In this document: positions 48,886-62,597 of the stretch, in pieces | How the letters are laid out: every line of letters starts with the position of its first letter | How positions within the stretch are numbered: position 1 is the first letter of the stretch | DNA from: Tigriopus japonicus | Lineage: Eukaryota; Arthropoda; Copepoda; Harpacticoida; Harpacticidae | Direction: 5' to 3' | DNA length: 64,000 nucleotides | Assembly (NCBI GenBank): GCA_010645155.1 | Contig: JAAGOF010000051.1 | Span: 553,618 to 617,617, forward strand | Notes under the pieces: generated by a model | What the model was told of the DNA's origin: nothing | What the model saw: the letters and a program-made list of their open reading frames with translations, nothing else | The model's database searches: none | Translations under genes and position numbers: made by a program

Positions 48886-49714
48886 GGAATATTCTTCAAT
48901 TAACATCACATGAGTATGGAGGATGCGTCTTTTTGTTTCAACATTTGATTTTGTCTTCTTCGGCTTATTGTCAGATTTTGCCACACTTATTTTGGCGGGG
49001 AAAAAGTTTGGAAGTTGTGTATTTCTGATGAGCGTGAAAGTGAGACAAAACGAAGATTTACAATTGGTATTTGCATCAATTCCTTTCTCGTCTACACAAC
49101 TTCAAATTGGAATAACAATTCTTCTTTTCCGGTAAGCCCTGTTTCGGCCGAAACTTTTGGTTTCGTTAAGTACACTTATGGTCCATCATCAATATTATTG
49201 CTATTATCTAAATATTCCTTACTGAGGGGGTTCTTCCGAACTTTTGAATCAGGAATGTACGACTAGAAAAAAAGCCAGAGGAGACCTGTTCCTGAGGCTA
49301 CCAAACTTCATAGCAAATGATTTATTTAATTAAAGGTTTCCAATTTCTCTTTTTTTTTTAATTACTTTGCAAAACTTCTCATAAACACAATGCGGGCATA
49401 AAGAAATTTTTTTCGAAACCCTGACACTTGAAAACAGAGAGAATTTTTGACATTTCAGTTTTTTCTTCTTCAAATGCTTACTCAGAACGAAAGTTGCACC
49501 CGTTCTCTCACACTATTGTATAAGAAATATCATTGCCAGGGTAAGAACAAATTCCATAAATGCATTTAAACATGTATTATTTGTAGAACAACTGTATTAA
49601 ATAAAGGATTTTGAATCCCGCATGCCCTTAGAATTTTCTGTGCCCTAGATGAACCGAGTAATTGAGCGTAAATTTTTTTCAATAATTCAGAATAAAAACT
49701 AAGAATGACTTTGG

Positions 49715-50047
49715 TAGGGACAGGAACTTAAAACGAATAAACTTATTCGTCTTTTTTCGTCTTTTTGCCCTTTATTCGTCGCGAATTTTTTTCGTCTAAT
49801 TTGGATTTTATTCGTCTTTTTTCGTCTAATTGGCCAAAAATTTGGATTTTCTTAGATTAAGTATTTATTTTTTTATTTTTTTCGTCTGTTGGGAACTTTT
49901 ATTCGTCTTTTTTCGCTTAATCGGTCAATTTTATTCGTCTTTTTTCGTTTAATCGGTCAATTTTATTCGTCTTTTTTCGTTTAATCGGTCAATTTTATTC
50001 GTCTTTTTTCGTTTAATTTGACAGGTTTATTCGTCTTCCTGTCCCTA
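49715..50047. mobile_element. hAT-like MITE with TTCGTC repeats
   Basis: Ends TAGGGACAGGAA and TTCCTGTCCCTA are perfect 12-bp inverted repeats. Flanking 8-mers GACTTTGG and GATTTTAT agree at five positions, so the duplication is decayed. Between them TTTTATTCGTCTTTTTTCG recurs. At 49905-50015 it forms about three and a half tandem copies of a 34-bp unit that includes TTTAATCGGTCAA. Non-coding. Confidence 0.75.
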
Positions 50048-50055
50048 GATTTTAT

Positions 50056-53000
50056 CAAAATCGCGAAAAAAGGTAAGAAATACACAATTCAAGTTAATTT
50101 GCAAACATATCATATCCTTCTTCTATTTAAGACATATGTGAATGAGAACATAAAATATTCATCAATAAATGTGACACTGAAAAAGTATATAATATGTCTT
50201 GACAGTTGTTTTATTGTACAACTGAAACATTTCAGTGGGTTTTGGTGCAATTTGAAAGCTTAAAGTATTGATAGTTTATTTTGGGTTAAATAAATGCTGA
50301 AATAATTTCATATATGAATCGTACCTCAATTCTGAACTAAGAACCCTTAAATATATTTCAATTTGGTTTTGTAACACATTGGTGATCCTCGAAACTTTCA
50401 ACTAGCTTGAGCAAAAAATGTTTGGATAGTGGTGGAACCACTTACTCGCCTCAAGTCCAAAAATGGTTCTTAATCAGCCACTACATACCCTCATCCGGAT
50501 ATTGGTGGAACTCGGGCTTGCAATATATAGCTGACTCAGCCAAGTTAGATGGAGCTTCATGAACCCTTGGAAAAATAGATGGCGCCATAATAAGCGGCCC
50601 CGGCCCAATGTTTATGTTTATTTGAAAAAGTCCATTCAACTAAAGAACAGGACAAAGCAATATTTGATTATTTTTTCGTTGAATATTTCAATCAAATCGA
50701 TCATATTTTGCCTTTCACTAGAACAGGCTTTGATTAGCCACACAAGTGTTAGCGTTACAAATGTGAGCTTCACTTGTGTAATTGATCCAAACATGACTTA
50801 AATTTCTAATTCTCGTATCAAACGCAATGAAACAAACCAGTCTTGATATTTTCATTTCTTAAGGGATCACGAAAAATGGTTTGGATTAATTTGATAACAT
50901 TTTTTTATGTTTTGGTCACATCAAGTGGTTAAAAAAATGGCTAAAATGGTATGAAAAGTGCCAGTCTTGTGGCACTAATTCTGTGGACATTAAATCGGGG
51001 CCTATGTAGCCATCAGGCTGCTGTGTCGATCCCTGATCTAAATGTATCTGAAGTTTCCATGGTTTAGTAGACGTCAAAAATATATGCTGATTTGAATTTG
51101 TCCAGAGTGGTCATGACCGAAAAAAACATTGGGCAGAAAAGAAGATTTCTTCCTTTTTGGAAGAAAAAGTACTCACTTGGTCACGATATTCGATTAGTAT
51201 ATTGTACTCAAACAGTCTCTGGTAGTAATCAATGGTAGGCACTTTACACCTTACAAGCTTGAAAATGCAAATCTTTCCCGTCAAAATGTGCTGATTACGT
51301 TTGAGGAGAAATATGGACCCTTCCTTCCACTTCCTTTTTTCTAAGACTTGCAATTATGCAGATTTCACAAAAGTCTGCGCCATTTTAGATGAGAAAAAAC
51401 CGAAAGGGGGAACGCTTCCTTAGACAAAAAGGTTTCGTTTCATCATAGAAGAAAATTTCATTTTTGTTCATAAAAATGTCAACTCTATAATGACATTAAA
51501 TCACTGCAGGTTTTCGTAATTTCGTGAAAACTCTGTTTGCAAATATTTGGAAGAATTGCCTTTAGTTGAGTTAATACCACGTGGTTGTTTCCTTTTCTCT
51601 TACTTCAGACTTATGTTAATCATTTGAAAAATGCTCAAGAGTGTCAGCTACCCAAAACCATGAGAAAAGTCTGAAGAACAGTACCACATCGATAAAGTAA
51701 TTCTAAAGGTTACAAAACCACTTTAATGTGTCAGTAGATATATCGTAATCTGATAGCCATTAGTTCTGACTTGGTCACAATTTCCTGTGGTATAGTAGAA
51801 TTCAAGGGCAAATAATCAATTCGCTGTTAACCCAAGTCAAGCGTTTTGGTCCAAAACTACTTGGAATCTTCACAACATCAATGGAACTTTCTTCGAGTTC
51901 AGAGAAGAAAACCAATTCTTTTTAGATCAAAGACCGACTGTGCGTCACAACACACCTTTCGAATAAAGGAACCAAACATTCATGGAAGTCACAAGATAAT
52001 ATTTGTAGGTGTCATTCTTGTAGGTAATAATGAGGTCCAGACGAAGGTTTCAAAACGTTTTTTTCATAGCCGAGGAAGATATTATTTTGGAAAAATGGAC
52101 GTATAAGCCTGTTCATTTCCATTTGAAAGTCGAAAAGAGCCTTCCAAGTTATGTTTTTCATACAAGCATTACGTGGAGTAAAATATTGCCAAAAAAACAA
52201 AGCTGATGCTCATGTTGTTCGAAATCATGTTATCACAATTGCAAACAAGCTTAACAAGAATGCATTTACAACGGTTGAAATACCAACAAAGTGTGTGTAT
52301 AAACCAAAAAAGCCTATTGTTTTGACATCTTAATGTGCTTACAAGCAAAAATGTCTTTTGAGTCCTCGATGAAAACAACAAGGAAGGACACGAAAGTTAT
52401 GAGATCGTGCAAACACAAAGATCTGATGATCATGCCCTTTTTAATCGTATACATGTCTAAGAGGTAATTATGTGGAATATTAACACGAACACAAGTACAA
52501 GCCCAACCAGAATATCAGATTGGAACTTTTGAATATGGTTATTTTGACCATTTTCATTTCCTCTTAAGTTAACAAAGCAGCTAACTGATAATAATAAAGG
52601 GAGCCAAAGATACATAATTGCCTCACAAAATGGCGCACCTTTTTCCGATACTTATTTTTAGACGGTCGGATCAAAGGTAAAGGAAAAAGGTGTTTAATTC
52701 TTCAAGTAGTGGGAGAAGTAGAAGATCAGGGTTCTTTTCGCTCCTTCCAGAGAGAAATATGACTCCGGATCCTCGAGGCCTACATCCAAGGATGAGTGAT
52801 GAGTCAATAACTTTCTTGAAATCCATTCCAAACAAAAGGAGCAAAAGTTGGAGGGACTTTAGACAACATTGACTGTCGATAGTAGAATTGGCCGGGCCTG
52901 ATGCGAAAAAGTTCACTTGGGATTTCCATTCTTCCCGTCTGAGAAAGAACAAAATTGGGGGTCTGAGTGCATTAGTTTCAGAAAGTGATCCAGTTTATCA

Positions 53001-53082
53001 TCGTGGAGCAAATGTGACCGAATGGGTCTGATTCATACGTGCTTTTCCTCCAAGTTCTACTTATTCCCAAACTCCGATTTCC
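50056..53082. other. Intergenic, upstream of the large coiled-coil gene
   Basis: About 3 kb without a supported gene. A minus-strand frame at 51111-51353 ends at a donor-like GTGAGT but has no recognisable domain or partner exon. The promoter of the downstream gene should lie towards 53 kb. Confidence 0.4.
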
Positions 53083-56000
53083 ATGCTTTCACTTTTTTGG
53101 ATCGTCACCATTCTGGTAGTTCGTTTACCCAACTCATCCGCTTTTCTTTCATCTGATTGGACCACCCCAGGCCTTAAAATCAATCTCACGAAAGATGAGG
53201 CCCCGTCTACCTCAGATGAGCAATCTTCCCGTTTTACATCCCACTTGACACCCTGGTACCTCTCTCAAAGTTTTGACGTAAGTTTGACACCTTTTGTCCG
53301 AAGCCTTCGTTCCACGGAGAATGATCAATACATCGACCAACCAAGCTCCAACCAGCTCAAGGACCAACAAAGCTTTCCAGTTCCCAATGTGACGACTCAA
53401 AGACAGACGAGGGCCGTGGAGGACGAAGAAGAGGAAGGGGGTGAAATCTCCTCTTTGACCGTGACAGGAAAACGTCAGCCAAATCCACCATGGCTCAACA
53501 AGGATCCCTATGATGAGGACATTCGACGGATTAAGGAGAAACCAAGCTCATATTTGATGGGTTCAAGTGACACTTTGGATGCTCTGCTTCACTTTTTGAG
53601 TGCGTCAGGGAGTCCTGTAGATGGATTGTTGGAATTGCGAAGTCTCCTTCTCGCGCAGAAAGAGGAAAAAATCATTCTTGCCAGTTTCGTGGATGAGATG
53701 AGGCTTGATTTGCAAGGCATTAGGTAACAGCATGAGAAGACGTATTTCATTGTTTCATGTATGATAGACCAAGAAGTACGGAAATCATGGAGTGGGAGGC
53801 TAGCAATGAGAATTATGATTTCCAGCAGAAACGAACCATTTGCGTTCTTCTGCAAATGAGACCTGGCTTGCATTGAGAAGAACACGTATTTCAAATTTCA
53901 GCCCAATCGACTGCCGGAGTGAAAAGTTATGCCTTCTCAAACTTATGTAGTGTAGAGAGCATAGAATGGATGAACTTGCCCTTTTGTGGTAAAACGATTA
54001 CCACAAAAGGGCAAGTTCATTCATTCTCGGTAGGATTTGCACTGAACTTTGAGCGAGCATAACTTTTGTCTCCGACGTTTGATTGAGCTGAAAAGCTTAG
54101 GTCTCAGAATGGTTCTCCGTTGGTACCACGACACTACGTCTCTTCCCGATTTGTCCTCAGTTTTATCAGTACTAATGGTACCAAGGTACCAAGTACTAAT
54201 GTGTCTTGTGTTGGCAGTACTTCCAGGTTGGCTTGGAGATTGGATTTAAGTTAGTTGTTGAGGGAATTTGGAAGCATGTGTAAAGTTGAAGTGTGTTGGA
54301 ACCAAAATAAAAATAACCTTGCTCGAGGATAGTCTTGTTCCAAAGTTGCATTTTTGCGATTAAAAAACGCTCCTTAACGTCAAAATTTAGCATTGCACTG
54401 TTTTTTCAAAGCAAACAGCTACCAATATTTACTATTCCATTGGCAACCAAATGTGGCAATGAGCGTGAATACTCCATCATAGAACACACATTATCAGTGA
54501 TATTCTATGTTGACATCTTTACAAACAAAACATTCTTGAGTAAGCAGTTCAACTTATGCACCATGAATAGTTATTTGGATTATATTTCGTTTTTTTTAAC
54601 CCTCCTTTTCATGTTAACCTCCCTCCTATTTACATCAACATGTGAACTATTTAACGTTATGATTCGCTCTCTATGCTAGACGATAAACTTTAACCGAATA
54701 ATCCAAAACATCAATACCAACCTTAAATGCTCTAAGAAGGCTTGCTTCGTCGTTCAAGTCCACTTCTTAGTCAAAGTACTAACAACTTTTTGTTCATGAC
54801 CGATTTTGATCCAATTCAATTGGCCTTTAAGTAGAGAGTTTGTTACGTCATTGAAAAACAATATTTGGCTAAAAAGGGGATTTTCATGTAAATAGTAATG
54901 AGTCAAAGCCAAGCATTGTGAAGCCCTAGAATATCAAAAATTTCGGATGGAAAGACAAGACGTGTAAAAGTAAATCACAACAGCATCCATTGTTTACCGA
55001 AAGGGTAACTGTCTACTTTCCAGTTTTATCGTAACATTGATGAACGATTTTAGCTTTGTCATTATCATCAATTAGTATCAACACATCTGACATTCCAGTT
55101 GGAAGCAGCTACAATCTGAATTTCAATCTTTGACATTTCAGTCCCTGCAGACTAAGAATAACACTTCGACATTTTGATATGACATCATGACTATCAAGTT
55201 TGCATGCTTTTTAGGTGGAATTTTGTATCCAAGTCAAATTTACCCAGACTCATCTATTAACATTTTAGACCGCGACCTCAGAAGGGCAACTTTCCTTCTT
55301 ATCGATTTGAAAGATTCATTACTCGATGACAATAAAACCAACTAACTGTCTTTTTAGATACCAATTGCGCCTCCAATCTGAGGAGATTCAAGTTCATGCT
55401 GAAGAAATCACCCATTTGAAAATGGCACTCGATTTAGAGAAGAGTCGTCGGTCCAAACTTGAGGTTTTATTCCAACTTCAATCGATCCATTGGAAACGTG
55501 ATCACAGCTCCATTGCACCTCCATTCGACCAACGTTCCACCAAACGAGGAAATGATGAAATCAGAGCCCATCAATATGCGAGAAATAACTCGGGGAAATG
55601 GCATTGGAGGAGTTCTGTCGATTCTCAACTTCGGCCAACTCTAGATTACGACCCAAGCCAACCATCAATCCCAGGCAATCTGCAGAATGAAGGAGACCAC
55701 AAGGCCAGTTCCACGATGGCCGCCAAACAGACTCAATCAGATGTTTTTCGTGGCGTGAGTACCTTGTTAGTAACTATTAGATTTCTTTTATAATGTCTAC
55801 GCATATCTGTCCTCATCCGTCTCAACCCTGGGAGTGACTTTCCCCGGTTTGCTCTTTTTAGTGATACGGAAAAGAGGCCCTTGAAAAAAATGCTCGAAAG
55901 CCAGCTTAGGATTTATTTCTTGCTCTCTTTTTTGCAGTTGAAACTTTTACAAACTTTATTGAGGGCTCCAACGAGTTTCGAGACTCGTGCTCGAGGAGAC

Positions 56001-59000
56001 GAGAACGTCCAGTCAAGAGTAAGGAACCACAGTATCGGCATCAAAACATCCCACACAAACCAACCAAACTCAACCACGAAGGGAAAGACTATGGTCTCTC
56101 AACTCAAATCACTTGTTCGCACACTCGATCAAGAACTCCGCTCAACATTGGTCTTGGGACCGGGGAATTCACTTAGCAGACCAAAGGCAGACCTTCTGGA
56201 CAGTTTGTTTGAAGACATGAAAACTACTGTTGTCCATGTTATTGGAGCTTTGCGAGACCCCAAGTTCCAGCTACTACGCAGACCCAAAGACCTGGCCTTG
56301 CTCGAAAAGATTTTCCTGGAATTTCAAATGCGTGCTAGGACCTTATTGACACAAAAAGGAACGCGCAGTTCCAAACATGGATCACGGAACGAACTTGGTG
56401 GAGCATTTCAGAGGCTAATGGAAGTCACTGTCGAACTAATTGTGGATTTACGGGTGGACGTTAATAGGCTGCATGAGGGTCAACTGAAGCAGACACGAGA
56501 TCTAGCTGCTCTACGGAAAGTGCAATCCTCTTGTTGTGACACTCCCTCTCCAAGTTTGGCCATAAAAGTTGACCACCTTCAGAGAATGGTTAATGAGAGG
56601 CTACCCGAAGTGCTTGGACTCATGGCCCAGATGCTTTCAAAAGATTTGCGAACGAAGGAATCGACCTTTTCACCGAACTCCAAACGAGACGAGCGAGAAA
56701 CGGACACCTTTAGTCTAATGAGAACCAACTCAAGTCAAGGTTCTATTCCTTCTTATGTGGTTGATGAATCCGACCTGACAAAGATAAACATCGCGAAGAG
56801 ACAAATTGATGAGAAAATAAATGAAGTAAAAAAGATCGCTCGTCAAGTCTCGGGAAAAGAGGTCAACAGGCGCAAAGAGATAAACAAAATTATCCACGGC
56901 CTCCAGAGAATCTCTGCCGCCATTGGTATGAAAACGAAAGACCTCGAGGAAGTCTTGCAACGAAGAGAAACCCAAAAGAAATCGTCGCTCTCTTCAAGTC
57001 ATTCCATTCAGAAACGGATTTGGCTGAGCTCTCAAGGTGACAAAAAGGCTCGTTTCGATCCCTCTTCGGCTCAGTTATTGTCGTCAAGTGTGAGGAATGA
57101 ATCGTCATCTTCTTCATTATCCCCGGAAGCTCATGAAGTAAATGATGTAGTACCACCACAGACCTTGCTTCAACTTGCGGTTGCCATATCTAAGCTTCGA
57201 GAACTCGAGTCAAAGCCAAGACGGAAGACATTCGGAAATGATGAACCCACAAAGGGAGACGTAATGAAAAGGCTGGAACATTTCGAATCCACCTTGAGAG
57301 CGTTAGAATCCAGGTTTGAAACCATGGAGAACCAGCCACGAAGACGAAGTCCATTAAGCTTTTATGTTCCTCCAGCAACCAACATTTCAAAGGGCTCAAG
57401 GTTTCAAAAGTATTTTGGTCATTCTGTAGAGGACTTCAAAATGTTGCAGCAATTGGCTCAACAAATCAAGACCAACTGTGCTAATTGCATTGGCATTCAA
57501 TCTCTGATGCCTGATTTGAGCGATAGAGAGTTGGAACAAAAGGATATTCTGGGAACAGCAACGAAAAATATTGAAGGACAATTAAACAGAACTTCTTCCG
57601 CGAAAACTCCGACAACAATTGTACGGAAGTTGTACGAGCAACTCAAGTGGCTTGCCAAAGGTCAAAGTCGTCTCGCAAACAAGGTCGCCACTTTGTCCCA
57701 ACATGGTGCGCCTTATTCTCAGATGGCTCGTTCCAGGTTTGGTTCAACCCCCAGCTCTTTGACATCAAAAGAATGGCCTGAAATGATGAATCAAGTAATT
57801 GCAGTGCTAGGTTCTATGGACTCGGCATTGGACTCGTACAAAAGACAAGTGAAGACCTTGATTGATTTTGCACCCTCTGAGTTGCCATTGGCGACTTTTG
57901 AACACAAATTGGATCAAAGAGACAAAGACGAGCAAAAATTTCGACGGGATGTTCTCTTTCTTCTTACCGAGTTTGAAAGAGACATTACGCTCATAAAGGC
58001 ACACTTGATCAATTCTACAAAAACATTTCCGATCAACGAGACACATGGGCCCAGAGCATATTGGCAAACTCGGCCAGCCAATAAAGAAAGGCCGCCCAAG
58101 GATGAAAACGAAATGGCGAAACTGAGGAGTGATGTTAACAAGTTGAATGATTTGTTATTGCCCGAGAACAACTATGGAACCATCAATCCTTTCTCCAGCC
58201 AAGCTTTACCGTCCAATGACACAGCCTTGTCGCAGGAAAAGACAGCTAAAATATATCTTTTGCTTGCAAGACTTCATCTTGATCTAGATGCAATACGCCT
58301 CGACTTGAAGAAGCAAACATTGGTCGCTGACAACGGAAGTACCCATGTTTTAAAACAACGCATGGATCGACTCGAAGAGACCTTGAAAAGTTTTTCCCCA
58401 TTGTTCCAAACTGTAAAGACTTTAAGTTGGAATAACTATTTGACAAGGAGAATGGTGACGCAAAATGCTGGGAAGCAGAAGATATTTTTGCATAATTGGT
58501 GGGCCAGCCTTCGAGACGTTAGTGGGATCTTGGAAGTTGTTCTGGAAGATCACTTACAACTTCGAAATCATGTGGGTAGGATCCAATCATTCTCCATCGG
58601 CTTCCAAGATATTAAAACTTCTTTGAACGTCATCTCTCAGAAGGTCCAAACTTTGGAGCAGGGTCTGGGCACTGTTTTGCCTGGGTCCACAAATCATGCT
58701 AGATCGTCAGAATCTCGCACTTTTGGACAGCCTGGGGTCGCACCTTCCCCTATGCTCAAGGAAAAACTCTTGGGTCTGAGAGAATCCATTGGAGCTCTTC
58801 ACTCAAGAGTTGATCGCCTTCCAATGGTTAGCAAAGCCAACCAGACTACCTTCAATGGGATGAGACGAGAAATTACCAAACTGAAGGAACAAGTGAGTCA
58901 GTTTTTGCCTCTTTCGAAGTACATTGAGAATATTGGACCACTTCGCGGATTAGACAAAACCAAGCTCGTGAAACTAAAAGGAATCATGACTAGACTTAAG

Positions 59001-62000
59001 GATGTTAGCAAAGCTCTGGTAAAAGCCTTGGAGGACGTGGAACGCTTGGAAATCGCAGATCATAAAATTCTTCGACTATCCTCCAACGATATTTTAAGGT
59101 TGGCTCGAGAGCTCCATAGAAATTTGGTTCAAATCCGAAGAAACAGTCAGAGGAATACGATGCTCTACATGGGAGTCAAAACATATTATGACGACAAAAT
59201 AGCAGATTTTGAAAAGGAACTGCGATCCCAAATGAATGTCTTAGGACCTTTAAAACGAGCTCTCAACGAAAAAATATCCGAGCTTCCCAATCGTGTGATC
59301 ACACGTTTGCGCCAAGAACTGCTAGAGTCAAGAGCAATGAATGAGTCCCAAACGGAAGACCAGCCCAAAGACCTTCGCACAAAATTGCACGCTCTCGAAA
59401 GGTTGATTAACGAAGGCCACTCTCTTCATGAAGGGCAAATGGACCAACGATTTTCTTTGCAAGAGACCCGCCTCCAACGTATCGAAGAAGACATGTCCCA
59501 TTCGGAAAGGAAACAAAAGACACTTGACGCATCGTTTGCCAAGCTCAGCAGTGTCTTAGCAACACTTGTTGACCATTTCCTTTCCTGGAGAAGCCAACTG
59601 GACCATCAACCTAGTGTACCATCCAATTGGGAGAGGCGTCTTCGCTCATTAGAGCACCAGACGAGACGACTTGCCAGCAAATTGTCATTAACTACCAATC
59701 CATCATCATTTCCCCAGTCTCGTTCTCAGAAAAATGGCGGACAGAAAGGCCAGCGGGTCCTCAAATTCCAACGCGATCGGAACGACCTGGCCCACAACTA
59801 TGAGCGCCTAGTGGCCAAGTTGGTCAATGGATTGGAAACGAGACTGTCTTCCAGGCTTGAGAGAAAACATAAATTGCAATTGCCACGAGAAATGCCGCAC
59901 ATTATTTTGCGCGAAGTCTTAAGGCATTTGGCTCGCCAAAGGAACGATCTCGTAATCCGAGAGCTATCCCGTATCAAGCAAGGATTGAATCTTCTCTCTA
60001 AACAAGTAAAACGGATGCAGACCATGTCCCCGGGTAATAGTAGCCAAGATGGAGACAAACCTGGACTGGAACAGATACTGCGACAAGTTTTCACTGAATT
60101 TCATTACATAGTAGACCATTTGAAGGAGATGGAACGGAACCAGCGGGAAAGACATGTGCGCTTGATTCCCGCTGACGATGCAAATGCCAAATATGACGAT
60201 GAACAAATCAAGCAGGATGTCTTTCCAGGCGTGTCCAAGTCGTTGGCCAGGAAGTTCGATGCTTTGATTGACAATTTCCTTCGCAGTATGAACCAAAGTC
60301 GGCATAAACTGGATGAAATCACTCACGGAACCGATAAGAACCGAGTTGAAATGCTCTCCAAGCTTTACAAGTATGTTGATGATGTGGTCGACTCTGCTCT
60401 GACTTTGAAACGAACTCAGGCCATGAAAGAGTACCAGGAGGTGTCCTCCCAACTTGCGAGGCTTGAGACAGAGATCAATGGAATTCACCGCAATCGTGAC
60501 CAAGGTTCCAAAAGTGCGCTGAAATTGCTTCTCGGGCATGACTTTGCCCTTCGTCAATTGATGGATTACATCCTGGTGGTGGCCCGAAAGGTGGCAGCCA
60601 AAGGCTCAGACCTTGGCCATGGTCACTTTTTGTCTCCTAATTTGAAGGCTCGCGCCGTTCTAACCCAAACTAAGCAAGATATCCGCGAAATTCGTAGACT
60701 CCTGGAACACGTGAAAATTAGATGGGTGTTGCAGACCCATCAATCTCTAATGGACTTACCTTCCTCCCGAAATTTGAGTCACACCCTGACCCGCCTTGAA
60801 GATCGACTCCAAGCAGCCATAGCTTTGGGACAATTTGAGAAGGATTCGCGAAGCAAGGCCTTGATGGAACTACAGACTCTGTTAAACAAAGGGGAGACGC
60901 TAAAGGCCGACTTGGAGGAATTACTAAACAAGGCCAAAGTGGCCCAAAAGCTTGAACCGCGAGTTTTTGTTGAGGTGAGAACAGTAACATGCCAACAACA
61001 CATTTCTCAAAGCCATCCAAGCTCCCGAGTTCTGAGTTCTGACACGATCAGGACAGCAGGAAAAGTTAGAGAGGAGAAGGAAACTGTATTTGTAAATAGG
61101 TGCAATTGTAACGTAAAACTGAAGCAAGAGAGGTTCTTTGATCTTTCACGCTTTTTCTTAATCTTGAAGCAAAGAGGGCTATTATTCTCTTAATGAGTGC
61201 CAAAATAACATTTCTTAAATTCTTTGGAAATTCAAAGATATGATAGTCAAAATGAATACTGTACAAGATGATTGGTAAGAGGAGTGAGGATTGAAAAGTT
61301 TTTATTTATAACTTCAAAAGACTTTTAGACATCTTTATCATATTTTCGCCCTCTATTGCAAAGCATTCATCTGGAGGACACCTGCCTCCTTTGCTTCAAG
61401 TATATTCAAATTTTTAAAAGAACGGAGAATTTCCTTTACTTCCCTTCTGGGCCACAATTCCTTCTAACGTGTGTGAGGGAGAAAGAAAGAAAGAGAAAGA
61501 TGGAAATTCAGAAAAACATATCCGTTGTGGGTCGGCCTTTAGGTCGGTCTGCATGCCTCTTGAGAGTGAAGACCTCATGGGGAGGTGAAATTTCTTGTCA
61601 TGGAACGGAAAAGAAACGTCGAGAAGGGGAAAGAAATGACGTACTCTGGATGCTCATCTTTTTTTGTGGATTCGACAGGTTCGGAAAGGTGAATCCTACG
61701 CTTAGCGTAACTGAGTGATAAATAAGGGCCAAGTCAAGAAACGATTTTGTAGCTTTTCATCCTGTCAGATTTGCCTTTAAATTGAAGGATGACATATGGA
61801 GAAGAGAATTTCACCAACTCCTTCTCGAGAAAAATAAGCATTCCCTAAAGATCCTGTCATAACTTGCTTTAACTCCTTCAGTCTCAGAACGAAAGCGGGT
61901 TCTCGGGAATACAGCATGAAAATGGGTTACCAGCCAAGTGATTTCGGGTGTAGAATCCAAAAGTACGATTAAGTTTCAGCAGGCGTAGATTTTGAGCCAC

Positions 62001-62498
62001 CAGACAAATGCACGGAATAATTCATTGGCTTTCTTTATGACAACATTCATTTTTTTCCCATTTGCAGTCGCACGAGGCAAAGTCAGATGGAGCCAAGACC
62101 AAGAAACCACCTCAGAATTTGTCAGATGAGATCACTTGGTCCTCTAAAGGTTTCCAAGCTCCTTCCGCCCAGTCCCAAAGGTATTTTATGGCTTTACAGA
62201 ATCCACTCCAATGTTAAGTCATATGATGATGTCCCTTTCTGTTCTGACTCCATTCTCCTCTCACCTAATCTTCTTCTCCTTGAGGTGGGATTTGTTGGAT
62301 TCAGCTCGAAGGGCTCCGACTCCACAGGAGCCTTCTAATGCCTTCTTTCAAGACTTTGGGCCACAAATTTGTTGCCCTTCTCTTCGGACCCAAATCCAGG
62401 AACAACAATCGAAATTGGTACTAGTCGAGCTTAATCTCAACCAATCGCTTTTGGCTCAAGCGCGGCTTCGTCATCTAGTCCAAGATCTGACGACCGAG
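53083..62498 (+). CDS. Very large secreted coiled-coil protein, unknown family; 3' end uncertain
   Basis: Five exons with consistent phases: 53083-53723, 55358-55754, 55938-60974 (5 kb), 62068-62180 and 62285-62498. They encode 2,134 residues. If the donor at 62499 is not used, the frame stops at 62597 (2,165 residues). The protein starts with a signal peptide (MLSLFWIVTILVVRLPNSSA), followed by a polar region with N-glycosylation sites and an acidic patch (EDEEEEGGE). From exon 2 onward it is almost all heptad-type coiled coil rich in K, R, E, Q and L (LQRMVNERLPEVLGLMAQML; LRSDVNKLNDLLLPE). Cysteines are rare and clustered: SSCCDTPS (about 544), NCANC (about 858), QICCPS (about 2088). No enzyme or adhesion domain is recognised. 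A structural extracellular filament or cuticle/matrix component is a guess. Further exons may lie downstream. Confidence 0.75.
53896..54093. repeat. Foldback MITE, copy 2, with a 23-bp perfect hairpin
   Basis: Lies in intron 1 of the large coiled-coil gene. Arms TTTCAGCCCAATCGACTGCC and GACGTTTGATTGAGCTGAAA match those of the copy at 12106-12279. In the centre, 53970-53992 and 53998-54020 form a perfect 23-bp stem (ATGAACTTGCCCTTTTGTGG, continuing TAA) with the 5-base loop AACGA. Confidence 0.8.
54371..54416 (+). repeat. Fragment related to the composite SINE body
   Basis: GTCAAAATTTAGCATTGCAC followed by TGTTTTTTC and AAAGCAAAC matches the segment duplicated inside the SINE at 36200-36652. 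Short and diverged. Confidence 0.45.
60975..62067. other. Intron 3 of the large coiled-coil gene
   Basis: The 5-kb exon stays open for another 219 bp past the GAG/GTGAGA donor at 60974, but the added residues (ending LKQRGLLFS) lose the coiled-coil character, so I place the splice at 60974. Nothing else is recognised in this 1.1 kb. Confidence 0.5.
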
Positions 62499-62597
62499 GT
62501 ACGTACGTGGGTACTTGACATTACGATGAACGTGTTCCCTTCGTACGGGGAAAAAGGTTCTAAAGAAGGCTTGAAGGTGAAGGCTGAAGAAGAGTAA

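Noticed and set aside
51111..51353. Minus-strand frame ending at a donor-like GTGAGT
   Set aside because: No acceptor, partner exon or domain could be found.
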